Assembly (NCBI GenBank): GCA_910584815.1
Contig: CAJUBT010000002.1
Location: 65,251-117,360, forward strand
Direction: 5' to 3'
DNA length: 52,110 nt
Origin: an uncultured Christensenella sp.
Lineage (GTDB): Bacteria; Bacillota; Clostridia; Christensenellales; UBA1242
Shown: one piece after another, positions 42,686 through 52,108 of the stretch
How the letters are laid out: each line of letters starts with the position of its first letter
How positions within the stretch are numbered: the first letter of the stretch is position 1
Notes under the pieces: generated by a model
What the model was told of the DNA's origin: nothing
The model's input: the letters and a program-made list of their open reading frames with translations, nothing else
Database searches by the model: none
Made by a program: the position numbers and the translations under genes

Positions 42686-43206
42686 TTAAGCCTACTCCTT
42701 ATCAATATGCGTTTAATTATATAAAAAAACAATAATTAAGTCAATTATAATTTTATTTAAACATTAACAAAATTTAAAATAATTAAACTATTCATACAAT
42801 TATTAACTTTAAAACAAATTTTAAACTTAATTTGTATTTATTTTAAGTTAGTTAATAAAAAATTTTAGCTAAATTTTTATATAATCATATCGTATAACAA
42901 AACATTATTTTTTTAAATTCTTCATAAAAAGCTTTGCTTTATAAAGGTTAAAATTTGCAGTATAATTTTAAATAATAAAAAAAGACCTTTAACACAATAA
43001 AAGGTCTTTCAGAATTTATAATAGTTATACTTTAAAAATTTATTGTTATTTATAAAATTTTATTTTTTCTATTTTTGCATATTTATGTTTCACTACTTTT
43101 TTATAAGGTTATCTATATTAAAATTTATATAGTTAGAAAACCCATAATAAGTTTATTAATTTTTTGCATAAATAATTATATAACTTAGCTTAAATGTTAT
43201 TTAACA
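42686..43206. other. Intergenic region between the DUF3792 gene and secD
   Basis: Contains the terminator at 42979-43010. In many clostridia genes for the SCIFF peptide and its maturase lie between yajC and secD; no Cys-rich short frame was seen here. Confidence 0.55.
42979..43010 (-). terminator. Terminator after the DUF3792-type gene
   Basis: AAAGACCTTT (42981-42990) and AAAGGTCTTT (43000-43009) form a 10-bp stem with a 9-base loop. A T-run follows only on the minus strand, so it ends leftward transcription and separates the upstream gene from secD. Confidence 0.8.
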
Positions 43207-43599
43207 CTATCTTTTAGCGTTAACAAAAATAACACCACAAATTAAACCAACCAAAGCAGAAAAAATTATGTCATATAAAAAACTTAAACCAAAATTAAAA
43301 CTAGCAATTAAAACAGAAAACACTAAATAGGAAGTTATTGTGTATAAAACACCAGATGCTATGCCTTTAATTAATCCTTTAGATTTATCTTTTTTTAAAG
43401 TGGCTTTAACTCCAAATAAAATACTTAAAACTTTAATTACCTGATTAATTATTTTTATTACAATATCTGGCAGGCTAACAAACCTTAAAAATACTGCAAA
43501 AACAAGTATAGCAATAAGCGAAATGCTAATGCTTACAAGTAAACCACGAATTATGCCAGAAACATTATTTTTTAAAACCATTTTTTTTGTGCTTTCCAT
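43207..43599 (-). CDS. Four-helix membrane protein, DUF3792/TIGR04086 type
   Basis: The 130-aa protein has four hydrophobic helices (about 14-36, 40-62, 74-98, 103-127) with short Lys-rich loops (KATLKKDKSKGLIKG). This topology, the length and the location between yajC and secD match the TIGR04086 family of clostridial membrane proteins. The function of that family is unknown. The first helices contain GIIRGLLVSISISLIAILVF and the last GLICGVIF. The ribosome binding site is weak. It has its own terminator. Confidence 0.75.
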   Translation of the reverse strand: MESTKKMVLKNNVSGIIRGLLVSISISLIAILVFAVFLRFVSLPDIVIKIINQVIKVLSILFGVKATLKKDKSKGLIKGIASGVLYTITSYLVFSVLIASFNFGLSFLYDIIFSALVGLICGVIFVNAKR

Positions 43600-43955
43600 A
43601 ACTTACCCACTTTTTAGTTTCTAATTACCTTTATAAATATTTTAATTAAATTTTTTTATTATTTTAAAAAGCAAATTTTTAATTTTATAACATAGTTTTA
43701 AAAAATAAAAATTAAAAATTTTATATTCTAACTTATTATAAAATTAAAATGTTTTTATAACCTTAAAAAACCTAAAACTTGTACAATTAACATAACTTAC
43801 TTTTAATAATTATGAATTTGAAATAAAGGTAACTGCTATTAATAAAGTTATGAAATAATTTTTATTTTTATGACAAATATAAAATAAAAAAACTAACCAC
43901 AAATAGTTTGTAGTTAGTTTAAATGTAACTTTTAAAGTTTTTAAGTTGTTATACC
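43600..43955. other. Intergenic region between yajC and the DUF3792 gene
   Basis: Holds the yajC terminator at 43889-43921. Otherwise A/T-rich without recognisable features. Confidence 0.6.
43889..43921 (-). terminator. Intrinsic terminator of yajC
   Basis: AAACTAAC and GTTAGTTT, with an inner ACAAA / TTTGT pairing, form a near-perfect stem. On the minus strand a T-run follows. It lies about 35 bases after the yajC stop. Confidence 0.8.
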
Positions 43956-44501
43956 TTATTTAGATTTAGAAGTTTTGTTTTTATTTTTAATTTTGTTTAT
44001 TATTTCATTTTCTTCTTCATCTTCTTTTTTCTCTTCATCAGCTTTTTCGGAAGTTTTTTCTTCTTCTTTTTTATTGTTACTGATAGAAGCACTTTCCTTT
44101 AAAACTTCCTTCTTAAGTTCTTCTTTGGCAGAGGTATCTTCATCATCTATAACATTGCCATCTTTGTCTAAAATTAAATCTTTCTTTTCATCTATACCTA
44201 AAATTACACTAGCATTAATGGTTAAATAACTAATTTTTTTAGTTTCTTCATCACCTGTTTTAATTGTAACAACTTTGCCCATATTGGTTTCTTTAATGCT
44301 AACAATTTCACCATACACTCCTGCATTGGTAACAATTTTATCCCCTGTTTTAAGGTCGTTTAGCATTTGCATTGCCTTTTCTTGATTTTTCTTTCTACTA
44401 CGCATACCAAATATTATGTACCCTACAAGTAAAAGAACTAAAACAACCATTAAAATTATGTTGCCTATTTGGTTTGTTTCTGCCCCTAATAAATTAAACA
44501 T
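43956..44501 (-). CDS. yajC: Preprotein translocase accessory subunit YajC with charged tail
   Basis: The 181-aa protein begins with one transmembrane helix (about 14-33, IILMVVLVLLLVGYIIFG), followed by the YajC core: RSRKKNQEKAMQMLNDLKTG, then DKIVTNAGVYGEIVSIKE and a short VTIKTG strand. Standard YajC is ~90-110 aa. Residues ~105-181 are an added tail rich in Glu, Lys, Asp and Ser (KKEEEKTSEKADEEKKEDEE). AAAGGAG lies close before the ATG. It acts with SecDF and SecYEG at the membrane. It follows tgt in the same direction. Confidence 0.9.
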   Translation of the reverse strand: MFNLLGAETNQIGNIILMVVLVLLLVGYIIFGMRSRKKNQEKAMQMLNDLKTGDKIVTNAGVYGEIVSIKETNMGKVVTIKTGDEETKKISYLTINASVILGIDEKKDLILDKDGNVIDDEDTSAKEELKKEVLKESASISNNKKEEEKTSEKADEEKKEDEEENEIINKIKNKNKTSKSK

Positions 44502-44776
44502 ATGTTTCTCCTTTTTAATTTTTATATAATTTAATTTTTTGTTTTAATTATAATTTAAATTTTTTAAAACTTTTTAAAAAATAATTTTTATTTTTTAACA
44601 TCATTAAAAGTTTAAAAAATATAAAAACAATTTTAACATTTAAAATAAATTTCAAAACTATAATAAGTATAATTTAAAATTTTACTTTTAGCAAACAAAA
44701 AAGTTGCACAAAAAGTAAAAAAATGATTTTAATTGTAAAAGTTTTGTAAAAGTTAAAATTTATCACGCAATAAAAT

Positions 44777-45892
44777 TTAATCTTTATACTTTTCGTAAAA
44801 CTCTTTTCTAAAATCTAAAAATCTATCTTCATTAATAGCTTTCCTTATGTCACTCATCAATTTTAATAAAAAACGTAAATTATGCTTGCTAAGTAGTCTT
44901 GCCCCCAAAATTTCGCCTGCATTAAATAAATGTCTTAAATATGCTTTTGTATAGTTTTTGCAACATTCGCAATCGCACTCGGGGTCTAGCGAAGTAAAAT
45001 CTTCTTTATACTTAGCATTTTTAATAACAACTTTTCCACAACTTGTGAAGGCAGTTCCATTACGGGCTATTCTTGTTGCTAACACGCAATCGAACATATC
45101 AACCCCTCTTAAAACACCTTCTATAAGGCAATCTGGACTACCAACCCCCATTAAATATCTTGGGCTATCAGTTGGCAATTCATCTTTCATAACATCTAAA
45201 ATTTCATACATTTTTTCTTTTGGCTCTCCAACAGAAAGTCCACCTATAGCAATTCCACATTTAACATAAGGTTTTGCTAGTTTTAAACTTTCTAGCCTTA
45301 AATCTGCAAACACATTACCTTGCACTATTGGAAATAACATCTGTTTAGGATTTTTTTGCACGTCATAACAACGCTTGAGCCAAAGATTTGTTCTCTCCAA
45401 TGCTTTTTTACTATCTTCATAACTTGTTCCATATTCAGTACAAACATCAAGTTGCATAATTATGTCCGACCCTAAATCGTTTTGTATTTTCATACACTTT
45501 TCAGGAGTCATCATATGCTTTTCCCCATTTAAGTGAGATTTAAACTCTGCCCCTTCATCTGTAACTTTTCTCATATCGGAAAGTGAAAAAACTTGAAACC
45601 CACCACTGTCGGTTAAAATTGGGCGTTTCCAATTCATAAAGGTATGCAAGCCACCTGCTTTTTTAATTAGTTCATTGCCTGGTCTTAAATATAAATGATA
45701 AGTGTTTGAAAGAATTATTTGAGCTTCTATTTCCTCTAAATCTTTTGGGGTTAAACTTTTAACGGTTGCTTGTGTGCCAACTGGCATATATATTGGAGTT
45801 TGAATTTCTCCGTGCGGAGTTTTAAAAATTCCTGTTCTAGCCCCACTTTGTTTACATATGTGAGTTGTTGTAAATGAAAATTCTTCTGCCAA
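44777..45892 (-). CDS. tgt: tRNA-guanine transglycosylase
   Basis: The 371-aa enzyme exchanges guanine-34 for preQ1 in tRNAs with GUN anticodons, on the queuosine pathway. Motifs: TPIYMPVGTQATVKSLTP, SNTYHLYLRPG, LTDSGGFQVFSL (catalytic Asp), QLDVCTEYGTS, GGLSVGEP, RYLMGVGSPD and DMFDCVLATRIARNG (nucleophile Asp). The zinc site is CDCECC plus a downstream His. The start is TTG at 45892, just before a purine-rich stretch (AAAAGAGAGA). It heads the leftward set tgt-yajC-secD-secF-recJ. Confidence 0.95.
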   Translation of the reverse strand: MAEEFSFTTTHICKQSGARTGIFKTPHGEIQTPIYMPVGTQATVKSLTPKDLEEIEAQIILSNTYHLYLRPGNELIKKAGGLHTFMNWKRPILTDSGGFQVFSLSDMRKVTDEGAEFKSHLNGEKHMMTPEKCMKIQNDLGSDIIMQLDVCTEYGTSYEDSKKALERTNLWLKRCYDVQKNPKQMLFPIVQGNVFADLRLESLKLAKPYVKCGIAIGGLSVGEPKEKMYEILDVMKDELPTDSPRYLMGVGSPDCLIEGVLRGVDMFDCVLATRIARNGTAFTSCGKVVIKNAKYKEDFTSLDPECDCECCKNYTKAYLRHLFNAGEILGARLLSKHNLRFLLKLMSDIRKAINEDRFLDFRKEFYEKYKD

Positions 45893-46543
45893 TTTAAAAA
45901 ATCTCTCTTTTAATTAAAATATAAAAAACAATATTTTAAATAGGATATTTAATATATAAATATTAATTAACTTATTTTAATAAAGAGATATTATCATAAA
46001 TTAAAAACAAAATAAAGCACTTTTTTATTTTATAAGTTCATTTATAAATGTTTACCATAATTTATAATCAAATTAAATATTAATAAATTTCTCCTGAATA
46101 AGCACTTATATCAACAATTTTATTTCTCATCAAAACTTTAATTAACGGTTTTTTAAAAACATTTTATAATTTTCATAAGTTTGTAAAGTTTCTTTCTATA
46201 TAATAAGTATTTAGCCTTATGCCTAAAAAGCCATTAACTTTAAGGTTAAAGACACAAAATTTTAATAAAAAAATAATGAAAATTAAAAAAAATTTTATTT
46301 AAATTATTGACAACTGATTTAACATAATATATAATACGCTGAGTTTAAAGATTATAAACTAAAAGTTTAGTTATATTAAACTTTATTTTTTAGTTTATTT
46401 GCTTGTTTTTATAATATTTTAAATTTAAATTTTAACTTATATCATTTAAAAACTCAAACCTCATTTTTAAAAACATAAAACTTATGGAATAAAACTTTCA
46501 ACCTTAAATTCAATTAAAAAAACTTTAGAAGGATAAAAAAGCA
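45893..46543. other. Intergenic region upstream of the pot operon
   Basis: This 651-base divergent gap lies between tgt and the polyamine regulator. It contains the consensus promoter at 46307-46335 and a ~200-base leader to 46543. The rest (45900-46300) is A/T-rich, with a pyrimidine/purine-rich AGGAGA on the minus strand near 46090 that has no open frame behind it. Confidence 0.6.
46307..46335 (+). promoter_or_regulatory. Perfect-consensus promoter of the XRE-pot operon
   Basis: TTGACA (46307-46312), a 17-base spacer and TATAAT (46330-46335) match the sigma-A consensus at all twelve positions. Transcription would begin near 46342, giving a ~200-base 5' leader before the regulator. Such a strong promoter usually needs repression, which the XRE-cupin protein could supply. 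Confidence 0.8.
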
Positions 46544-47074
46544 ATGGACATTGGTTTAAAAATTAAAGACTTGCGACTTATAAAAAACCTTACCCAAGAA
46601 GAACTAGCAAACAGATGCGAGCTAACAAAAGGTTACATAAGCCAGTTAGAAAACAATTTAACAAGCCCCTCTATTGAAACCTTAAAAGACCTACTTAACG
46701 CCCTTGGCACAACTTTTAGCGACTTTTTTAATGAAGATGAACAACAAATAGTTTTCAAAAATGAAGAATATATAGAAAAAGTAAATGACAATAACAAAAT
46801 TTTATGGTTAGTGCCCACATCGCAAAAAAACAGTATGGAGCCAATTATAGCCGAACTTTCAGTTGATGCTGTAACAGAAAAAGACCTAGCCCACGAGGGC
46901 GAAGAATTTGGCTTTGTGTTAAATGGCAAAATTTTGTTAACTATTGGTAAAAAAAGTTATGAAGTTAATCAGGGTGAAACTTTCTACTTTTTAGCAAATA
47001 AGCCCCATTTTATAAAAAATATAGCAAAAACATCAAGCAAAATTTTATGGGTATCTTGCCCACCTAATTTTTAA
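46544..47074 (+). CDS. XRE-cupin transcription regulator of polyamine uptake (PuuR type)
   Basis: The 176-aa protein joins an N-terminal lambda-type HTH (LKIKDLRLIKNLTQEELAN, CELTKGYISQLENNLTSPSI, ETLKDLLNALGTTFSDFF; residues 1-65) to a C-terminal cupin domain (about 95-175; HEGEEFGFVLNGKILLTIGK, then VNQGETFYFLANKPHFIKN). This is the family that controls polyamine uptake and breakdown by sensing putrescine or spermidine. It is the first gene of the operon, 20 bases before potA, with AGAAGGAT upstream. Autoregulation of the consensus promoter is the likely mode. Confidence 0.88.
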   Translation: MDIGLKIKDLRLIKNLTQEELANRCELTKGYISQLENNLTSPSIETLKDLLNALGTTFSDFFNEDEQQIVFKNEEYIEKVNDNNKILWLVPTSQKNSMEPIIAELSVDAVTEKDLAHEGEEFGFVLNGKILLTIGKKSYEVNQGETFYFLANKPHFIKNIAKTSSKILWVSCPPNF

Positions 47075-47094
47075 AATAAAAGGAATTAAAAACT

Positions 47095-48888
47095 ATGGCA
47101 GAAACAAAAGTTAAAAAACAAACAGCTAAAACTAACTCTTCTAAAACAAAAAAAGAAAAAACCCAAAGCATTGATACCCAAAACACAACAAATAAACAAA
47201 TAAACAAAACCGAAAATAAAAACAAAGAAGTAAAAACAAAAGATAATTTAAATTCTAAGCTTTTAGAGAATAACAAAATAACAACCAATGTTAACGAAAC
47301 TAAAACCAGTGAAATAAATTCAAACAACGAAACAATGGTTTCTAAACAGATGGAAAGTTCTCTCCCACAAGAAAAAGCAAAAAAATTAGATAGCATTATA
47401 AAAATTAAAAATGTAACAAAGGTTTTTGATGGCGTTACTGTTATAGATGATTTAACCCTTTCAATTAAAAGAGGAAAATTTGTTACTCTGCTTGGTGCAA
47501 GTGGTTGCGGAAAAACAACCTTACTTAGAATGATTGCTGGTTTTGAAACCGCCACAAGTGGAGAAATTTTTATTGAAGACCAAGAAGTTACCGACATTCC
47601 ACCTTATAAAAGGCCAGTAAACACTGTTTTTCAAAAATATGCACTATTCCCTCACCTTAATGTTTATAAAAACATTGCCTTTGGTTTAAAGTTAAAAGGA
47701 TTACCTGAAAGTTTACAAAAACAAGTTGAAGAGTTCAGCCAAAACGAAAAAGGAATTTTTAAATTTTTTAAAGTTAAACACTATGCAAGAAAATTAAAAA
47801 ACAACTTCATATTAGAAAAAGTTAAAAAAGCGTTAAAAATGGTTAACCTTGAAGGTTATGGTTACAGAAACATAAACACCCTAAGTGGTGGGCAACAACA
47901 AAGAGTTGCAATAGCGCGTGCTATTGTTTGCGAACCTAAAGTTTTGCTTCTAGATGAACCTCTTGGCGCATTAGACCTTAAAATGCGTAAAGAAATGCAA
48001 ATTGAACTTATGGGCATACATAAAAATTTAGGAATAACTTTTGTTTATGTAACGCACGACCAAGAAGAAGCTTTAACAATGAGTGATGAAATTGTTGTTT
48101 TAAACGATGGTGTTATTCAACAAATTGGCACCCCTAAAAAAATATACGATGAACCAGCTAATGCTTTTGTTGCAGATTTTATTGGTCAAAGCAACATTTT
48201 AACAGGCACTATGGTTAAAGATTTTACTCTTAAATTTTTAGGAACAACATTTGAATGTTTAGACAAAGGCTTTGAAAAGAATGAACCTGTTGACATTGTT
48301 ATTAGACCAGAAGATATTGATGTTTACAAAGAAGACAGCAAAAATGGACAACTTGAAGGCGTTGTGTTAAGTTCTTGCTTTAAGGGAACCTTCTTCCAAA
48401 TGGAAATTGAAACTCAAGGTTATCAGTTTACAGTACAATCTACTGTTGAAGCTAAACAAGGCACTAAAGTGCGTTTAGGCTTTACCCCAAATGGCATTCA
48501 CGTTATGAAAAAATTAAGAAGCATTAACGAATTTATTGGCAGAATGACCTCCCCTACCACAGTTGAATTTTGCGGTGGAGAATGGGAAGTTGAAACAACC
48601 GAAAACTTTGAAAAAGGCGATGCTGTTAAAGTTAGAATTGGCTTTAGAGATATTGAACTTATGGATGATGAAAACGATGGAGTTATTGGTGCAAATGTAA
48701 CCCAAAGTTTATATAAAGGTGAATACAATCAGGTTCAAATTTACACCGATACAGATGAAGATTTTTATGTTGTTACCACTGATGATTGGGATATGAACGA
48801 TAGAGTTGGCGTAAAAATTAAACCTAATGCCATTCAACTTGAAAAATTTATAGAAGCGGAGGAGGAAACAAAAGAAGATGAAAACTAA
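47095..48888 (+). CDS. potA: Spermidine/putrescine ABC transporter ATP-binding protein
   Basis: The 597-aa ATPase powers polyamine import. After a ~98-residue low-complexity head rich in Lys, Thr and Asn comes the ABC domain: Walker A LLGASGCGKTT, Q-loop FQKYALFPHL, signature LSGGQQQRVAIARA, Walker B VLLLDEPLGALDLK and switch VTHDQEEALTMSD. About 30 residues are inserted between the Q-loop and the signature (EEFSQNEKGIFKFFKVKHYA). The TOBE region appears duplicated: VDIVIRPEDIDV...KVRLGFTPNG is followed by VKVRIGFRDIELM...GVKIKPNAIQ. Usual PotA is ~350-380 aa. AAAGGAA lies before the ATG; the 3' end overlaps potB by 11 bases. Confidence 0.93.
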   Translation: MAETKVKKQTAKTNSSKTKKEKTQSIDTQNTTNKQINKTENKNKEVKTKDNLNSKLLENNKITTNVNETKTSEINSNNETMVSKQMESSLPQEKAKKLDSIIKIKNVTKVFDGVTVIDDLTLSIKRGKFVTLLGASGCGKTTLLRMIAGFETATSGEIFIEDQEVTDIPPYKRPVNTVFQKYALFPHLNVYKNIAFGLKLKGLPESLQKQVEEFSQNEKGIFKFFKVKHYARKLKNNFILEKVKKALKMVNLEGYGYRNINTLSGGQQQRVAIARAIVCEPKVLLLDEPLGALDLKMRKEMQIELMGIHKNLGITFVYVTHDQEEALTMSDEIVVLNDGVIQQIGTPKKIYDEPANAFVADFIGQSNILTGTMVKDFTLKFLGTTFECLDKGFEKNEPVDIVIRPEDIDVYKEDSKNGQLEGVVLSSCFKGTFFQMEIETQGYQFTVQSTVEAKQGTKVRLGFTPNGIHVMKKLRSINEFIGRMTSPTTVEFCGGEWEVETTENFEKGDAVKVRIGFRDIELMDDENDGVIGANVTQSLYKGEYNQVQIYTDTDEDFYVVTTDDWDMNDRVGVKIKPNAIQLEKFIEAEEETKEDEN

Positions 48889-49696
48889 ACACAAATATAA
48901 GTTTCAAAAATCACACTTTGCTTTTCCTTACACTGCAATTTCAATTGTGTTTGTTATTGTTCCACTTTTAATTTTAATTTACTATGCTTTTACAGACAGA
49001 TACACTGGCGGCTTCACACTAAACAATTTTAGTATGTTTGGAGAAGGCTCCTTGTGGATTACTCTTGGAATTTCCTTCCTAATGGCATTTTTAACAACTT
49101 TAATTTGTTTAGTTCTTGCCTACCCACTTGCAATGGCACTTTGCAAAATAAATGTTAACCGAAGATTTATACTCGTTATGATTTTTGTTCTACCAATGTG
49201 GATAAATTCTCTACTTAGAATATATTCTGTTAAACTTTTATTTAACGACTTTTTGGGCTTAGAAACTGGCTTTTTACTTTCCCTTATTGGTATGGTTTAC
49301 GATTTCTTTCCTTTTATGCTATTACCAATCTACACTATTCTATCTCAAATGAATAATAGTTATTTTGAAGCAAGCACAGACCTTGGTGCAAACACTTTTA
49401 AAACATTCACAAAAGTTAAACTTCCGCTTTCTGTGCCAGGCATTGTAAGTGGTGTGCTAATGGTGTTTATGCCAGCAGTTTCAACCTTTGCAATTAACGA
49501 TATTTTAGGTAGCAGTCAATACTGGTTATTTGGTAACGAAATTTATTTCTGGTTCCAAAAAGGCTTATATAATATAGGTTCTGCCTTTGCATTTGTTATG
49601 TTAGTGCTTATTTTAATTTCAGTTGCAATATCTTCTGCTCTAAACAAAATAGTAGACCCTAGAAGCAATAAAGTTAAAAAGGGGGAAGCATTATGA
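48878..49696 (+). CDS. potB: Spermidine/putrescine ABC transporter permease PotB
   Basis: The 272-aa permease has six predicted transmembrane helices. The EAA loop reads YFEASTDLGANTFKTFTKVK then LPLSVPGIVSG, the site that docks onto PotA. TFAINDILGSSQYWLFGNEI near the C-terminus is typical of PotB. GGAGGA lies within the end of potA, and the coding regions overlap by 11 bases, so translation is coupled. It ends in TGA that overlaps the potC start by four bases. Confidence 0.93.
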   Translation: MKTKHKYKFQKSHFAFPYTAISIVFVIVPLLILIYYAFTDRYTGGFTLNNFSMFGEGSLWITLGISFLMAFLTTLICLVLAYPLAMALCKINVNRRFILVMIFVLPMWINSLLRIYSVKLLFNDFLGLETGFLLSLIGMVYDFFPFMLLPIYTILSQMNNSYFEASTDLGANTFKTFTKVKLPLSVPGIVSGVLMVFMPAVSTFAINDILGSSQYWLFGNEIYFWFQKGLYNIGSAFAFVMLVLILISVAISSALNKIVDPRSNKVKKGEAL

Positions 49697-50493
49697 GAAA
49701 AAACAAAAGTAAAATAGTTTCTGTTGTTTTTATAATTGTTATGGCACTACTAGTTTATATGCCTACTCTACTTTTAATAGTTTATTCTTTCACTCCTTCA
49801 AAAACAATTGGCAGTTGGAATGGCTTTAGTTTTGAGTTATATAAAACTATGTTCCAAGATGCTGAAATTATGACTGCACTTCTTAACACCTTAATTGTTG
49901 GGCTTGTGGCTTCCCTTCTTGCTGGACTAATTGGTGTTATAACTGCAATAGGCATTCATAGTATGAAAAAATCTGGAAGAAAATTGCTAGATGGCATTAC
50001 TCAAATAACAATGGTAAATGCCGACATTGTAACTGCAGCGGCCTTTATGATGTTTTTCATTCTTGTTAAATTTATACCTGATGGATATGCAACCTTAATT
50101 TTATCTCACACTGTTATATGCACTCCTTATGTTATAATGTCTGTGTTACCAAAACTAAGCCAATTAGACCCTAATGTTTATGAAGCTGGTTTAGACCTTG
50201 GTGCAACACCAGTTAAAACTCTTTTTAAAGTTATGGTACCACAACTGCTTCCTGCAATTCTATCTGGCTTTGCCCTTGCTTTTACAATTAGTTTAGATGA
50301 TTTTACCATTTCAACCTTTGTAAGTTCTAGTGTAGACACAATACCACAGTATTTATACAATAAACTTAAATTTAAAGGTGTTATGCCTGTTTTAAGGGCG
50401 TTATCAACATTAATTCTTGTTGTTGCCTTTGTTATTCTTATTACAATTAATGTTGTGCAAAACAAAAAAAGCAAACAAAAAACATTATTTTAA
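49693..50493 (+). CDS. potC: Spermidine/putrescine ABC transporter permease PotC
   Basis: The 266-aa permease has six helices. Characteristic segments are LLLIVYSFTPSKTIGSWNGF, VNADIVTAAAFMMFF, the EAA loop YEAGLDLGATPVKTLFKVM followed by PQLLPAILSG, and LDDFTISTFVSS near the end. It pairs with PotB to form the channel. The ATGA overlap with potB shows coupled translation. A perfect palindrome lies 17 bases after its stop. Confidence 0.93.
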   Translation: MRKNKSKIVSVVFIIVMALLVYMPTLLLIVYSFTPSKTIGSWNGFSFELYKTMFQDAEIMTALLNTLIVGLVASLLAGLIGVITAIGIHSMKKSGRKLLDGITQITMVNADIVTAAAFMMFFILVKFIPDGYATLILSHTVICTPYVIMSVLPKLSQLDPNVYEAGLDLGATPVKTLFKVMVPQLLPAILSGFALAFTISLDDFTISTFVSSSVDTIPQYLYNKLKFKGVMPVLRALSTLILVVAFVILITINVVQNKKSKQKTLF

Positions 50494-50509
50494 AACTAAA
50501 ATTTAATAT

Positions 50510-50525
50510 AGGTTTTTAAAAACCT
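50510..50525 (+). promoter_or_regulatory. Intercistronic palindrome between potC and potD
   Basis: AGGTTTTTAAAAACCT is a perfect 16-bp palindrome in the 184-base gap between potC and potD. It has no long T-tract after it. It may protect the upstream message or tune potD levels. Confidence 0.4.
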
Positions 50526-50677
50526 TTAACTTAAATTTATAACAAAAATAAAAATTTAACACCTTAAAAATTTACTATGAAAATTTACTTTATATTTTTT
50601 AAAATAAAACTTAAAAATTGAAATAGCAAACAAAACATTTTTTAAAAAACATAAACAAACTTAAAGGAAAATAAAAA

Positions 50678-52108
50678 ATGAAAAATTTTTTAAAAAGAAT
50701 TGTTGGCATATGTTTAACTCTTGTTATAATATTTTCTGGTGCTATACTACTAGGCGGTTGTGCAAGCAGGGATGAAATTTTAAGGCTTTATGTGCCTGGT
50801 GAATATGTTGATGACATTGCAATTAGCGGCTTTGAAACTTGGTATAAAGAAACAACTGGCAAAAACATTACAGTTGTTAAAAAAGAGTTTGACACCAACG
50901 AAACAATGTACACAATGATTGCAACAAAAAGGCAAGATTTTGACATTATCTGCCCAAGTGATTATATGGTTGAAAGACTTAAAAAAGAAAACTTACTTGT
51001 AAAGATAGACAGCGAAATAATGTCTATAATAAAAGCAAATGTGGTTGGTGCATTAATAGATGAAGAAACTGGTGATTTTATAATAAATGAAGAAACTGGT
51101 GAATTTGTTATAGATGCTAACAATAATAACCTATCTTTTATGAATTTAGTGCAAAGTTCTTTCGACCCTAATTTTGAATATGCAAGCCCTTATATGTGGG
51201 GAACAATGGGAATTATGTACTACTTTAATGGAGATTTAAATAACAAGCAAGAAGTAGACCTTGCAGACAGCAAAAAAAGTTCTTGGCGCAATTTGTTTGA
51301 TGTTAACGAACGCAAAATTTATATGAAAGACAGCGAAAGAGATAGCTATACTGTTGCATTGTTTAATTACTACTATGATGAATTAAAAGAACTTAGCAAT
51401 AACTTTACTAATTTTGAGAACGAACAATATCAAGAATTACTTACAAACATTTTTACCCTTGGTGATGATTTTGATGAAAAACTAGAACAAGCAAAAACAA
51501 TTTTAACCAATCAGAAAAAATATGTTTACGATTACGAAAGCGATGAAGGAAAAGATGCCCTTTTAACTAGCAAAGGTGCACAAGGATACTATGGTGCTTT
51601 TTGGAGTTGCGATGCTGGCTACATTATGGCAGACTTCAGCGGAGATGAACCAGTATATAATGAAAACTTCCGTTATATTGTTGCTGAGGAAGGAAGTAAT
51701 GTTTGGATTGATAGTTTCTGTATTAGCAAATATGCTGGCAATAAAAAAGCTGCAGAAATGTTTATGCTTTATATGAGTGACCCAGAAGTTGCCTTTAATT
51801 GTATGGATTATACTGGTTGCACAAGTAGCATTTATAATGCCACAGTAGATTATTTTAACTACCTTATGCCAGAAGACATTAATGACCCAGAACTAACTGA
51901 AGATGATTGGGATGAAGTTTTTTATAACTGCAGCGATGCTTTTAAAAGTAATTACTTAAGTTTAATGTTCCCTCACCTAGATATTGACATTGGCGATTAT
52001 CACATTTCAAGCCCACTTAACAGATGTGGCATAATGAGAGACCTTGACATTAAAGCAAACGATGACCTTCTTAAAATGTGGACAAATTTAAGAAGATTTA
52101 CCGCATAA
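50678..52108 (+). CDS. potD: Polyamine-binding lipoprotein PotD
   Basis: The 476-aa protein is the extracellular substrate-binding component. A lipoprotein signal ends in the lipobox LLGGC, so mature PotD is lipid-anchored at Cys28. The solute-binding fold shows LRLYVPGEYVDDIAISGFET, QDFDIICPSDYMVERLKKE, YMWGTMGIMYYFNG and EGSNVWIDSFCISKYAGNKK. Family members are ~340-360 aa. The added length lies mainly in two inserts: a direct repeat, DEETGDFII / NEETGEFVI, near residues 128-145, and an acidic segment around 230-290. AAAGGAAAA precedes the ATG. The gene is complete, ending three bases before the window edge. Confidence 0.92.
   Translation: MKNFLKRIVGICLTLVIIFSGAILLGGCASRDEILRLYVPGEYVDDIAISGFETWYKETTGKNITVVKKEFDTNETMYTMIATKRQDFDIICPSDYMVERLKKENLLVKIDSEIMSIIKANVVGALIDEETGDFIINEETGEFVIDANNNNLSFMNLVQSSFDPNFEYASPYMWGTMGIMYYFNGDLNNKQEVDLADSKKSSWRNLFDVNERKIYMKDSERDSYTVALFNYYYDELKELSNNFTNFENEQYQELLTNIFTLGDDFDEKLEQAKTILTNQKKYVYDYESDEGKDALLTSKGAQGYYGAFWSCDAGYIMADFSGDEPVYNENFRYIVAEEGSNVWIDSFCISKYAGNKKAAEMFMLYMSDPEVAFNCMDYTGCTSSIYNATVDYFNYLMPEDINDPELTEDDWDEVFYNCSDAFKSNYLSLMFPHLDIDIGDYHISSPLNRCGIMRDLDIKANDDLLKMWTNLRRFTA

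Noticed and set aside
42686..43206. Search for a SCIFF peptide/maturase pair usually found between yajC and secD in clostridia
   Set aside because: No short Cys-rich frame or radical-SAM gene is present in the gap.
44494..44507. LexA-like AAACATATGTTTC at the yajC start
   Set aside because: It lacks the GAAC half site, overlaps the start codon and yajC is not a known damage gene; it shows that such palindromes occur by chance here.
47064..47597. 177-aa open frame on the minus strand opposite potA
   Set aside because: It is antisense to the Lys/Thr-rich head and Walker A region of potA, has a hydrophobic composition expected from complementing Lys codons, and no ribosome binding site.
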